A stretch of DNA of 64,000 bases, from positions 744,001 through 808,000 of the forward strand of contig NZ_JBHRTF010000004.1 in the NCBI RefSeq assembly GCF_042646205.1, given 5' to 3'. Source of the DNA: Cellvibrio fontiphilus_A. GTDB taxonomy: Bacteria; Pseudomonadota; Gammaproteobacteria; Pseudomonadales; Cellvibrionaceae. A program made the position numbers and the translations under genes. Of the stretch, positions 45,634 to 55,046 are shown piece after piece; within the stretch, counting starts at the first letter, position 1; the number at the start of each line of letters is the position of its first letter. The notes below the pieces were generated by a model. That model saw only the letters and a program-made list of their open reading frames with translations. It was not told where the DNA came from and made no database searches.

Positions 45634-48249
45634 ATGTTAAAACTGCCTGAAACCCTGCGCGAAAATGTACGCCTGCTAGGGGAGCTATTGGGTGAAACGA
45701 TTCATGCCCATGAGGGTGAAGAGCTGTTCTCCAAAGTCGAAGGTATTCGCAAATTGGGCAAGGCGATCAACAAGGCCGAAAATGGCGACTCCGCGTCGTT
45801 GGTGGCTATGCTGAGCAGCCTGGATGACCAGAGCATCCTTCCTATAGTGCGGGCATTTAACCAATTCCTCAATTTGGCCAATATTGCCGATCAGGAATAC
45901 TTCTCCAGCGCCGAAGCGGAAGCAGAAGACAAGTTGCAAGCCCTTATTCTTGAGCTGGCGGCAACCCAGGGCAAAGAAGCCTTGAGTGAACTGATCAATA
46001 AGCTGCGTATTGAGTTGGTGCTCACTGCGCACCCCACTGAAGTGACCCGCCGCACCCTGATTCGCAAATACGACCAAATTGTGGACACCTTGGCGGATCG
46101 CCAAAACCCCAGCCTGCTGGTCTTTGAGCAAGACAAACTGCGCGGCCGTTTGCACCGTTTGGTAGAAGAGATTTGGGCTACCGATGAAATTCGTACAACC
46201 CGTCCGACCGCGGTGGATGAAGCCAAGTGGGGCTTTGCCGTTATTGAAAACAGCCTCTGGCAAGCCGTGCCCGATTTTATTCGCCACCTGGATCGCCTTT
46301 CACAGCGCCATCTGGGCAGCCATTTGCCGGTGGATATCCGCCCCATTAAATTCTATTCATGGATGGGCGGCGACCGCGATGGCAACCCCAATGTAACCCA
46401 CAAAATTACCCGCGAAGTTTTGTTACTGGGCCGTTGGATGGCCGCTGAGCTTTACTCGCGTGACATCTACAGCCTGGGTGGCGACTTGAGTATGAGCGAA
46501 GCCAGCGATGAGCTGCGCGCCATCTACCCCGATTCGCCAACACCCTATCGCGATGCTATGTACAGCTTGCGCCAGCGTATCCAATCCACGCTGGAGTGGG
46601 CCGAGGCTCGCCTGCAGGGGCGTGCTACAGAAGTACCGTCTGACTTGATCACCAGCCGTGAAGACCTGCTTGCGCCGCTCATGCTCTGCTTCCGTTCTCT
46701 GAACGAGGTGGGTTTGCCGCACATTGCCAACGGCCCCTTGGTAGATACCATCCGCCGTGTTCACTGTTTTGGTATCAACCTGGTGCCTCTGGATGTGCGT
46801 CAGGATGGCGACCGCCATGTGCAGGCAATCGATGAGCTGGTGCAATACCTTGAATTAGGCGACTACCGCGCCTGGTCAGAAGAGCAGCGTCAAGCCTTCC
46901 TGCTTGAATCACTCACCAGCAAACGCCCCTTGCTACCAGCAGTTTGGCCAATGAGCGATGAAACTGCTGAAGTCTTGGCCACCTGTCGCGTGGTAGCTCA
47001 GGAGCCGCGCGAGATACTCTCGCACTACATTATCTCCATGGCGCAGCAACCTTCCGATGTGCTCGCCGTAGCGCTCTTGTTAAAAGAGTGTGGCATGACC
47101 TGGAATATGCCGATTGTTCCCCTGTTTGAAACCCTTGATGACTTGGATCGTGCGCCAATTGTGATGGAGCGTTTGTGGGGGCTTGAGTGGTATCAACACT
47201 ATTCGGCCCAGCAACAAACCGTAATGATCGGTTATTCCGACTCGGCAAAAGATGCCGGCAAGCTGGCGGCCACCTGGGCGCAATATAAAGCGCAGGAAAA
47301 GCTGGTCGCACTGGCGGATAAATTTGCGGTGTCACTGGTGCTCTTCCATGGTCGTGGCGGTACTGTTGGTCGCGGCGGTGGCCCGGTAGAGAAAGCCATG
47401 GCATCCCAGCCACCGGGTTCGGTAAAAGGGCGTATTCGTGTGACCGAGCAGGGCGAGATGATTCGCTATAAGTTTGGTCTGCCGCGCGTTGCTTTTAGCA
47501 GTCTGTCGTCCTACGTGACCGCAACCCTGCGTGCCACCATGTCGCCCAATGCGGCACCTAAAGATGAGTGGCGCGATCTGATCGAGCGCATGGGCAAGGC
47601 GAGCCTTGAAGCCTATCGCTCAGTGGTGCGCGGTCACAAAGACTTTGTTCCTTACTTCCGTAACCTGACGCCCGAACAAGAACTGAGTTTGCTGGCGTTG
47701 GGTAGTCGCCCGGCAAAACGCAAATCCACCGGCGGTGTAGAAAGCCTGCGCGCCATCCCTTGGGTATTTGCCTGGACGCAAGTGCGCCTCAATTTGCCGG
47801 CCTGGTTGGGTACGCGTCAGGCGTTTGAATACGCATTGGCGAATGATCCCAAATTGCTGGAAGACATGATTGCCAATTGGCCATTCTTTTCCAGTTTCCT
47901 TGACTTGCTGGAGATGGTAATAGGTAAAGCGGACGGCCCTATCTGCACCTATTACGAACAGCAATTGGTGCCAGTGGAATACCGTGGTTTGGGTGAGCAG
48001 TTGCGTGGCGATCTGAAAGCGCTGGAAACGCTGATTAACCAAATGAAAAAGCAGGACACCCTGCTGGCTGATGAACCTATGTTGCGCCAGTCATTGGAGG
48101 TGCGTAAGCCCTATGTTGACCCGCTCAACTACTTACAGGCCGAACTGCTCAAGCGTTATCGCAGCAGTGAAACCATTAGCCCCGATTTGGAACGCGCACT
48201 GAAAGTGACTATGGCAGGTATTGCTGCCGGTATGCGCAATACGGGTTGA
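45634..48249 (+). CDS. ppc: Phosphoenolpyruvate carboxylase
   Basis: 871 residues from the ATG at 45634, with GGAGAG six bases upstream; a TTG two codons earlier is not preferred. It adds bicarbonate to PEP to form oxaloacetate, refilling the TCA cycle in the cytoplasm. Conserved blocks are VLTAHPTEVTRRT (active-site His, near 131), SWMGGDRDGNPNV near 245, GYSDSAKDAGKLAATW near 533, FHGRGGTVGRGGGP near 572 and the C-terminal MRNTG essential for the fold. Length agrees with the E. coli enzyme (883). Monocistronic, ending at a strong terminator. Confidence 0.97.
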   Translation: MLKLPETLRENVRLLGELLGETIHAHEGEELFSKVEGIRKLGKAINKAENGDSASLVAMLSSLDDQSILPIVRAFNQFLNLANIADQEYFSSAEAEAEDKLQALILELAATQGKEALSELINKLRIELVLTAHPTEVTRRTLIRKYDQIVDTLADRQNPSLLVFEQDKLRGRLHRLVEEIWATDEIRTTRPTAVDEAKWGFAVIENSLWQAVPDFIRHLDRLSQRHLGSHLPVDIRPIKFYSWMGGDRDGNPNVTHKITREVLLLGRWMAAELYSRDIYSLGGDLSMSEASDELRAIYPDSPTPYRDAMYSLRQRIQSTLEWAEARLQGRATEVPSDLITSREDLLAPLMLCFRSLNEVGLPHIANGPLVDTIRRVHCFGINLVPLDVRQDGDRHVQAIDELVQYLELGDYRAWSEEQRQAFLLESLTSKRPLLPAVWPMSDETAEVLATCRVVAQEPREILSHYIISMAQQPSDVLAVALLLKECGMTWNMPIVPLFETLDDLDRAPIVMERLWGLEWYQHYSAQQQTVMIGYSDSAKDAGKLAATWAQYKAQEKLVALADKFAVSLVLFHGRGGTVGRGGGPVEKAMASQPPGSVKGRIRVTEQGEMIRYKFGLPRVAFSSLSSYVTATLRATMSPNAAPKDEWRDLIERMGKASLEAYRSVVRGHKDFVPYFRNLTPEQELSLLALGSRPAKRKSTGGVESLRAIPWVFAWTQVRLNLPAWLGTRQAFEYALANDPKLLEDMIANWPFFSSFLDLLEMVIGKADGPICTYYEQQLVPVEYRGLGEQLRGDLKALETLINQMKKQDTLLADEPMLRQSLEVRKPYVDPLNYLQAELLKRYRSSETISPDLERALKVTMAGIAAGMRNTG

Positions 48250-48280
48250 TTGACGCTCCAGTCGATTATCTTTGCGAGAT

Positions 48281-48320
48281 AAAAAACGCCCAATCCTGCT
48301 TCAGGATTGGGCGTTTTTTT
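48281..48320 (+). terminator. Terminator after ppc
   Basis: AAAAAACGCCCAATCCTG pairs with its complement around a CTT-type loop and ends in seven T residues, 31 bp after the ppc stop. Confidence 0.93.
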
Positions 48321-48539
48321 ATTTGCCTTAAACGATTTAATTTTTCCCCTGCGCGTGTCGCTCTTTTTCCTTTGCTAATCCGCCAACTGCTTGTGACGCA
48401 AGAGTAATTTCACTCAATCCTGCTTTTTGACACCTAACTGAACCAGGTCTATACCTAAAACACCTACCCGATAGGCGCGCTTGCGGCGACACAACAGCAT
48501 AAATGCTTCATCTGCACCTCACTTAGACGGATATTTCTG

Positions 48540-49784
48540 ATGCGTAACAACCATTCTTACAGCGCCGCATCCGGCGCTACTCCCGGGTTATCCTCCGTTT
48601 CGTTTGTGCCGCTACTGGCCGGAGTTGCAGTATTACTGTTGGCGGCGCTTGCACTGGTTTTTTTCAGCAGCCTGGGCGGATTAGCAAAAGTAATAGTGAT
48701 ACTTATCATCCTTACTGCCGCCGTTGTGAGCTTTATGGCGGCCAACCAGCATGCCGCCCGCTCTACCCAGTTGGCGGCAGAGTTGGATAGGGCGCAGGCT
48801 GCATTAATTAGCGCGCAACAATACAAACCCCTGCTGGAAAACTACCAGCAATTAATCAAAGAAGTATTGCCACTGTGGCAGCGTCAAACCGAGTTGGCCC
48901 GCCATCAACTGGAATCCAGCATCACTGAGTTAGTAAACCGTTTTTCAGATATTCATCAGCGCCTGCAGGCTGCTGTTGCAAGTTCGTCTACCACTGCCGG
49001 CAATATGAGTGGCAGTCGGGGGCTGGGTGGAGTGATTCATTTTGCCAACAGTGAATTAAATGAGATCACCCAAAATTTACGTCAGGCGATAAATCAGCGC
49101 GATGAATTACTGGGTGAAATATCCGGCTTGTCCAAAATCACCGTTGAGCTCAGTGGCATGAGCGCCGATGTTGCAGGCATCGCATCGCAAACGAATTTGC
49201 TGGCGTTGAATGCGGCCATTGAAGCGGCGCGAGCTGGCGAATATGGGCGCGGTTTTGCGGTGGTTGCGGACGAAGTACGCACGCTTTCCACCCGCTCAGG
49301 TGAAACCGGAGCACGTATTGGGCGACGCATCGAACAGGTAAATTCTGTACTGCAAACCACACTTGAACGCACCACAGAATATGCCGCTGAAGATAATTCC
49401 CGGTTGAGTAAATCAGAGGAGTCCATCACCCAGGTACTTGAACAATTCCAACAGTCCAGCGAAAGCATTATGCATTCAGCACAAACCCTTGAGCATGAAA
49501 GTTCTGCTGTGCAAGCGAGTGTGGAGGAGGTTCTGGTTAATTTGCAATTCCAGGATCGCGTCAGCCAGATTCTGAGCCATGTCACTGACGATATGGAAAA
49601 GCTGGTGGGTGCCATTTCTGAGCAGGAAACACGCATTCGCCATGGTGAAGTGGTTGCCCCGATCGACATTAATGACTGGCTGCGCGCGGTGCAAAAAACC
49701 TACACCACACTGGAGCAAGTGGATGTGCACCGCGGTGCCAACCATTCCAAAAGTCCAAGCAATTCTGAAATTACCTTTTTTTAG
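48540..49784 (+). CDS. Chemoreceptor-like protein with no periplasmic sensor domain
   Basis: 414 residues. Two adjacent hydrophobic helices (about 23-44 and 49-68) leave almost no external loop, so sensing must be intramembrane or cytoplasmic. After a coiled coil, the signalling domain carries ASQTNLLALNAAIEAARAGE near residue 218 and GRGFAVVADEVRTLSTRSGE. The C-terminal FQDRVSQILSHVTDDMEKL resembles receptors whose genes lie in chemosensory operons. First gene of an eleven-gene cluster, ten bases upstream of a CheY gene. It probably supplies input to the CheA encoded downstream. Confidence 0.85.
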   Translation: MRNNHSYSAASGATPGLSSVSFVPLLAGVAVLLLAALALVFFSSLGGLAKVIVILIILTAAVVSFMAANQHAARSTQLAAELDRAQAALISAQQYKPLLENYQQLIKEVLPLWQRQTELARHQLESSITELVNRFSDIHQRLQAAVASSSTTAGNMSGSRGLGGVIHFANSELNEITQNLRQAINQRDELLGEISGLSKITVELSGMSADVAGIASQTNLLALNAAIEAARAGEYGRGFAVVADEVRTLSTRSGETGARIGRRIEQVNSVLQTTLERTTEYAAEDNSRLSKSEESITQVLEQFQQSSESIMHSAQTLEHESSAVQASVEEVLVNLQFQDRVSQILSHVTDDMEKLVGAISEQETRIRHGEVVAPIDINDWLRAVQKTYTTLEQVDVHRGANHSKSPSNSEITFF

Positions 49785-49794
49785 GGAGTAGTGA

Positions 49795-50157
49795 ATGTCC
49801 AAAGTTATTTTAGTGGTTGATGATTCTGCAAGTGTTCGTCAGGTTGTGGGTATTGCTTTGCGCGGTGCTGGTTATACGGTAGTAGAAGCTAGCGATGGTA
49901 AAGATGCATTGAACAAACTCGATGGACAAAAAATTAATTTGGTGATTTCTGATGTGAATATGCCAAACATGGATGGCATTAGTTTTGTAAAAGAAATGAA
50001 GCAAAAACCTGCTTATAAATTTACCCCAGTGATCATGCTTACCACCGAAGGTGCGGAAGAGAAAAAACGTGAGGGGCAAGCCGCGGGTGCAAAAGCCTGG
50101 ATTGTAAAACCCTTCCGCCCTGAGCAAATGTTGCAAGCTGTTTCCATGCTCATCTAA
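49795..50157 (+). CDS. CheY-like response regulator
   Basis: 120-residue single receiver domain. Acidic pair DDSAS (residues 9-10), phosphoacceptor in VISDVNMPNMDG (about Asp54), switch Thr in MLTTEGAEE and Lys in IVKPFRPEQM are all present, so it should accept phosphate from the CheA of the same operon. Output partner is unknown: flagellar motor, pili or a phosphate sink are all possible. Preceded by GGGAGTAGTG. Confidence 0.92.
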   Translation: MSKVILVVDDSASVRQVVGIALRGAGYTVVEASDGKDALNKLDGQKINLVISDVNMPNMDGISFVKEMKQKPAYKFTPVIMLTTEGAEEKKREGQAAGAKAWIVKPFRPEQMLQAVSMLI

Positions 50158-50232
50158 TAGCACTTCTTTATTGTTATTAAAGGTGGTGTGATGGACATGA
50201 ATTGTTGATGGTTTAATCAATAGGCTAGAGCA

Positions 50233-50553
50233 ATGAAAATTACACGCAAAAAAAACAAGGATATTACTACCTTGGCATTTGATGGTGATCTCACCATTTA
50301 CCAAGTTACAGAAACCAAAGACGAGCTTTTTGCGGACCATGAGCGGCTCACGGAGAATATTGCTTTAGACCTACATAAAGTGGGCGAAATAGATACTGCA
50401 GGTGTGCAGCTATTACTATTTGCCAAGCGATTTTTTTCTGATGTGAATAAAAATATTTTTATTGTAAAAAGCAATGAAATTGTTGATTCAGTATTGCACA
50501 AGCTCGACATCTATTCACAATTTACCCAGGATGCAAAGGAGGCGAGCCTATGA
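50233..50553 (+). CDS. STAS-domain protein of the chemosensory operon
   Basis: 106 residues forming one STAS domain (ALDLHKVGEIDTAGVQLLLF near residues 45-65), related to anti-sigma antagonists. The serine phosphorylated in SpoIIAA-type proteins (DSSG) is replaced by alanine (DTAG), so regulation by serine phosphorylation is not expected. Position between CheY and CheA, with a 4-bp overlap into cheA, suggests a scaffold or coupling role in this array. Biochemical role unproven. Confidence 0.82.
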   Translation: MKITRKKNKDITTLAFDGDLTIYQVTETKDELFADHERLTENIALDLHKVGEIDTAGVQLLLFAKRFFSDVNKNIFIVKSNEIVDSVLHKLDIYSQFTQDAKEASL

Positions 50554-52748
50554 ACCTCGATGGCGCATTACAAACCTTTTTTGCAGAAGCCGAAGATTTA
50601 CTTAATTCCATGGAGTCGGCGTTATTGCGGCTGGATGAAGGCGACTCTGACCCGGAAACTATCAACGAAATTTTTCGTGCGGCACACACTATAAAAGGTT
50701 CAGCCGGATTGTTTGGCTTGGACGACATAGTTGCATTTACGCACACAGTAGAAAATCTATTGGATCGCGCACGTGATAGCACCATTACGATTGGCGGCGA
50801 CCTGCTCAGTATTCTCCTGCCATGTCGCGATCACATTGCGTTATTAATCGACAATGCTTTACAGGGGCGCGCTAACGATGCCGAGTGCTTGGCAAAAGGG
50901 CAAGCGTTGCTCGATTCCCTGCAGCCTTGGCTTGCAGAAAAAAATACCGATGAGCCTGTTTCAGCGGTGGCGAGTCAGGCCATACAAGCGGACTATATCA
51001 AGTCGCTGGTGAGTGAGAGTGAGCGCGAGTCCTGGCATATATCCGTGCGATTTGGGCCTGACTTGTTGCGCAACGGCATGGACCCACTCTCCATTATGCG
51101 CTTCCTTTCCTCGCTGGGTGAAATTACACACATCACCACAATTACCGATCATTTTCCCGACTACCAACATTTTGATCCTGAACAGCTTTATTTGGGGTTT
51201 GAGATAGCGCTATCCAGCACGGCCAGCCAGCAGCAAATTGAAGATGCGTTTATGTTTGTGCGGGAGGATTCAGAGTTAATTATTATTCCGCCGCGCAGCA
51301 ATATTGATGCTTACATCAATCTCATTAAATCCCTGCCGGAAGATAACAAACGTCTTGGTGAAATTTTAGTGAAAAGCCATGCCATTAGTTATCAGGAATT
51401 GGATGCTGCGCTTGCAATGCAAAAGCAGCAGGCCAAAAGCCAGGCCCAAGTGAGTATGTTGGGTGATATTTTGGTGGAGGGCGAAGCGGTAGCGCCAGAA
51501 ATTGTGGGTGCAGCCCTCGACAAACAAAAGAAAAATAATGAGAAAAAAACCAGCCCGGAAAATCGTTTTATTCGTGTTGATGCGGAGCGTTTGGATACGC
51601 TAATTAATTTGATTGGTGAGCTGGTAATTAATCGTCAGCGCATTGATTTGCTCGCCTCAAAAATGGGGAGTCCAACACTGATTGAAGCGGTAACCTCAAT
51701 GGGTAATTTTACGGAAGCGATTCGCGATGCCGCGCTAACGCTGCGTATGGTGCCGGTGGGGGATACCTTCCAAAAATTTAAACGTGTAGTGCGCGATACA
51801 GCAAAAAGTTTGAATAAAGAAATTGAGTTGGAAATTGAAGGTGCTGAAACCGAACTGGATCGTTCGATGGTGGAAAAATTAAATGATCCATTGATGCACA
51901 TAGTGCGCAATGCAATGGATCACGGCATTGAGTCCGTTGCGGTGCGTCAGGCGCGCGGTAAGCCAGCGCAGGGCACTATCAAACTTACCGCCTGCCACGA
52001 TGCAGGCAATATAGTCATTGGCATCCATGATGATGGCGGCGGTTTGGATGTGGAAAAAATTCGCAAAAAAGCGATTGCCAACGGCATTCTGGATGAAAGT
52101 GTCCATCTGAGCCAGCAGGAAATTTTTCAATTAATTTTTCATCCCGGCCTTTCCACAGCCGAGCAGGTAACCAATCTCTCCGGTCGTGGTGTGGGCATGG
52201 ATGTAGTGAAGCGCAACATCGAGGAATTGCAGGGCGGTGTGGAAATAGAAAGCGAAATGGGTGTTGGCACCAGCTTGAATATTCGTTTGCCACTAACCCT
52301 CGCTATTATCGATGGCTTCCATGTTGTAGCTGGGGCAATAGATTTTATTGTCCCGCAAAACACCATTCTTGAATGCGTTGATCTGAATTCGCTGAGTCAT
52401 ACCCAGGGTCAGAATTGCGTTAATTTGCGTGGTGAGCAAGTTCCTTACATTCGCCTGCGTGAAATATTTTCCTTGCAGGGGGCTGAGTCGGAACGCGAAA
52501 AAATTGTGGTGGTGCAATTCGGTGAGAAACGAGCAGGTTTGGTGGTAGATGAATTGCACGGCGAAATTCAAACCGTCGTAAAACCCATGGGGCCAATATT
52601 CCACGCCTTAAAAGGTATAGGTGGTTCCAGTTTATTGGGAACGGGTGCAGTTGCTTTGATTCTGGATATCCAACAACTCATCAGCTACGCCATTAATCGT
52701 GAAAATCTACGCAATAGCGCGCTACCTTTGACTGCGCAGGAGCAATAG
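50550..52748 (+). CDS. cheA: Chemotaxis histidine kinase CheA
   Basis: 732 residues. Hpt domain with phosphorylated His46 (RAAHTIKGSAGLFG), a CheY-binding-like region (about 150-255), a linker with two MshEN-like motifs (268-291 and about 303-326), dimerisation helices (LDTLINLIGELVINRQRI near 350), ATPase domain (N box IVRNAMDHGIE near 450, G boxes DDGGGLD and GRGVGMDVV), and a CheW-like C-terminal domain. It phosphorylates CheY and CheB in response to the clustered receptors. The MshEN-like linker is unusual and could give direct c-di-GMP control. Overlaps the STAS gene by 4 bp and ends 2 bp before cheW. Confidence 0.95.
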   Translation: MNLDGALQTFFAEAEDLLNSMESALLRLDEGDSDPETINEIFRAAHTIKGSAGLFGLDDIVAFTHTVENLLDRARDSTITIGGDLLSILLPCRDHIALLIDNALQGRANDAECLAKGQALLDSLQPWLAEKNTDEPVSAVASQAIQADYIKSLVSESERESWHISVRFGPDLLRNGMDPLSIMRFLSSLGEITHITTITDHFPDYQHFDPEQLYLGFEIALSSTASQQQIEDAFMFVREDSELIIIPPRSNIDAYINLIKSLPEDNKRLGEILVKSHAISYQELDAALAMQKQQAKSQAQVSMLGDILVEGEAVAPEIVGAALDKQKKNNEKKTSPENRFIRVDAERLDTLINLIGELVINRQRIDLLASKMGSPTLIEAVTSMGNFTEAIRDAALTLRMVPVGDTFQKFKRVVRDTAKSLNKEIELEIEGAETELDRSMVEKLNDPLMHIVRNAMDHGIESVAVRQARGKPAQGTIKLTACHDAGNIVIGIHDDGGGLDVEKIRKKAIANGILDESVHLSQQEIFQLIFHPGLSTAEQVTNLSGRGVGMDVVKRNIEELQGGVEIESEMGVGTSLNIRLPLTLAIIDGFHVVAGAIDFIVPQNTILECVDLNSLSHTQGQNCVNLRGEQVPYIRLREIFSLQGAESEREKIVVVQFGEKRAGLVVDELHGEIQTVVKPMGPIFHALKGIGGSSLLGTGAVALILDIQQLISYAINRENLRNSALPLTAQEQ

Positions 52749-52750
52749 TC

Positions 52751-53260
52751 ATGAATCAACTTAATAAAACCAAAAAAAGCCATGTGCCTGAAGTTATCAA
52801 ACAATACCTTACCTTTAATATTGGTAATGAACATTACGGTTTGGAGTTGTCACAAACACGCGAGATTATTGAATACAGTGGAATTACCGAGGTTCCACTC
52901 ATGCCGAATTTTTTGCGCGGGGTAATTAATTTACGCGGTGAGGTGGTGCCGGTGATTGATTTGGCGGTGCGCTTGGGGAGAAAGCCAATCGAGGTGCAAA
53001 AGCGAACCTGCATTATTGTCGTTGAGTTGGAAAATAACGAGCAAAATCATGTGCTCGGTTTACTGGCTGATGCTGTCAGCGAAGTGATCGAAATGGATGA
53101 TGAAAATATAGAGGATGCACCTTCGTTCGGCGCAAATATTCGCGCTGATTTTATCCATGGTATTGCCAAGCGCGATGATGAATTTATTGTGCTGCTGGAT
53201 GCTAATAGCGCACTTTCCATTCGTGAATTGGCGCATTTGGTTGAGGCGCAATTGCAGTAG
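52751..53260 (+). CDS. cheW: Chemotaxis coupling protein CheW
   Basis: 169 residues comprising one CheW domain: YLTFNIGNEHYGLELSQTRE, the MPNFLRGVINLRGEVVPVID signature near 50-70, and LGLLADAVSEVIEMDDENIE. It links receptors to CheA in the array. Two bases separate it from cheA and 39 from the following receptor gene, consistent with one transcript. Its length equals that of ordinary CheW. Confidence 0.95.
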   Translation: MNQLNKTKKSHVPEVIKQYLTFNIGNEHYGLELSQTREIIEYSGITEVPLMPNFLRGVINLRGEVVPVIDLAVRLGRKPIEVQKRTCIIVVELENNEQNHVLGLLADAVSEVIEMDDENIEDAPSFGANIRADFIHGIAKRDDEFIVLLDANSALSIRELAHLVEAQLQ

Positions 53261-53299
53261 CATCAAAGCGTGCTGCCTTATATTAATAAGAGGTTTCCC

Positions 53300-54958
53300 A
53301 TGTTCGCCAATATGACCTTAAAAGCAAAAATTTTGCTGCTCAGTACACTTATCCTGCTGGGTTTGTCGACCTTGGGTGTCTCTGCATATATGCAGCTGCG
53401 TCAATTCAATACCGTTGTGCACGACACCTCCGAGCATGTGCAGCGCCGCGCAGATATTTTGGCCGCCATAGAAGCGGCATCCATTCATTTCAAAACCCAG
53501 GTGCAAGAGTGGAAAAATATTCTGATTCGCGGCAATAACCCTGAGCAATTTATGCGCTATGTGGACGGTTTTGCCAAATCCGAAGCGGCAGTGCAGGAGC
53601 AGCTCACCCAGGCAATTCAATTGCAACAAGAAGAGGGCGTTGCCACTTCTGCAGCAGAAGCGTTAGTGCTTGAACATAAACAGCTTGGAAAAAATTACCG
53701 TTCTGCATTGGAAAAGTTTGACCAGCAAGATCCACAAGCCGGGAAAATAGTCGACAAATTAGTAAGCGGTATGGATCGTGAAACCAGCCGTCAAATGGAT
53801 GAGTTGGCCAGTGCAACGTCTACCGGTTTTGCACAGTACTTAGTTGAATCAGAAGCGCGAACCAATCAAATATACAGTCACACGGTAAAGCTGTTGGTGC
53901 TTATATCAGCAATAGCTACGGCCATTATTATTGGTGTGATGACCTATATTTTTCGCGATATGTTCAACACCCTGGGAGGTGAACCTGCTTACACCGCTAA
54001 CGTTGTTTCGCAAGTCGCCGATGGTTATTTGGATCTGCATATAGATTTAAAACCGGGCGATGAGACATCGCTGTTGGCCAGTGTTGCCAATATGCGCAAA
54101 CAACTTGCAGAGATTATTGCAGAGGTGCGCAGCTCTGCAGATGCACTTTCTTCGGCCTCTGAAGAAGTGAATGCAACAGCGCAATCACTTGCAAAAGGCG
54201 CTTCGGTACAGGCAGCCAGTGTGGAAGAAACCTCTGCCTCAATGGAACAAATGTCAGCGTCTATTGCACAAAATACCGAGAACGCAAAAATTACCGACGG
54301 CATGGCGCAAAGTGCCGCGCGCGATGCAGCCAGCGGTGGAGAAGCGGTGATGAACACCGTATCGGCCATGCAAAAAATTGCCGAGCGCATCAGTGTGATT
54401 GATGACATTGCCTATCAAACCAATTTGTTAGCGCTGAATGCAGCAATTGAAGCCGGGCGTGCCGGCGAGCATGGGCGCGGTTTCGCTGTGGTTGCCTCGG
54501 AAGTGCGCAAACTTGCCGAGCGCAGCCAGGTTGCTGCCCAGGAAATAGGCACACTCGCATTGGATACGGTAAAACGCGCTGAAACCGCCGGCACTATGCT
54601 CAATCAAATGGTTCCCGCTATTCGCAAGACGGCAGATCTGGTGCAAGAAATTGCTGCCGCTTCCGCCGAACAAAATACCGGTGTGGCGCAAATTAACGGC
54701 GCTATTGGCCAGGTCAGTCAAACCTTGCAACAAAATGCAGCGGCTTCGGAAGAGCTGAGTTCCACCTCTGAGGAAATGAGTTCCCAAGCCATTCGCCTGC
54801 AAGAGTCAATGACTTATTTCAAATTACAGCTTGATAAAAAAACATCGCCGAATCGCCCTGCTGTAAGCGGTATTAAACCAACTGCGGTACGCCCCAAAAA
54901 AGTGGCAATGGCACAGCCAGTGGATGATATAGATAAAAATTTTGTACGTTTTAATTAA
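53300..54958 (+). CDS. Methyl-accepting chemotaxis protein with C-terminal tail
   Basis: 552 residues from the ATG at 53300 (AAGAGG seven bases upstream); an in-frame GTG at 53270 lacks a good SD. Transmembrane helices near 9-28 and 198-218 enclose a helical periplasmic domain of about 165 residues that I do not recognise. HAMP begins at LGGEP, and the signalling hairpin (YQTNLLALNAAIEAGRAGEH) is near 373. After a Pro/Lys-rich linker it ends DKNFVRFN, similar to the next receptor's tail, perhaps a docking site for CheR or CheD. Confidence 0.93.
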   Translation: MFANMTLKAKILLLSTLILLGLSTLGVSAYMQLRQFNTVVHDTSEHVQRRADILAAIEAASIHFKTQVQEWKNILIRGNNPEQFMRYVDGFAKSEAAVQEQLTQAIQLQQEEGVATSAAEALVLEHKQLGKNYRSALEKFDQQDPQAGKIVDKLVSGMDRETSRQMDELASATSTGFAQYLVESEARTNQIYSHTVKLLVLISAIATAIIIGVMTYIFRDMFNTLGGEPAYTANVVSQVADGYLDLHIDLKPGDETSLLASVANMRKQLAEIIAEVRSSADALSSASEEVNATAQSLAKGASVQAASVEETSASMEQMSASIAQNTENAKITDGMAQSAARDAASGGEAVMNTVSAMQKIAERISVIDDIAYQTNLLALNAAIEAGRAGEHGRGFAVVASEVRKLAERSQVAAQEIGTLALDTVKRAETAGTMLNQMVPAIRKTADLVQEIAAASAEQNTGVAQINGAIGQVSQTLQQNAAASEELSSTSEEMSSQAIRLQESMTYFKLQLDKKTSPNRPAVSGIKPTAVRPKKVAMAQPVDDIDKNFVRFN

Positions 54959-55046
54959 TACCGGCTCAAGTTTCTGTAAACCAATAACGTGAGAGTTGCC
55001 AGGAATCCGGTGCGTTGTTATTAAATGGATCAAATGGAGTTAAAAG

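Noticed and set aside
48440..48530. Flagellar sigma-28 promoter before the chemosensory operon (CCGATAG)
   Set aside because: No matching -35 at the required spacing.
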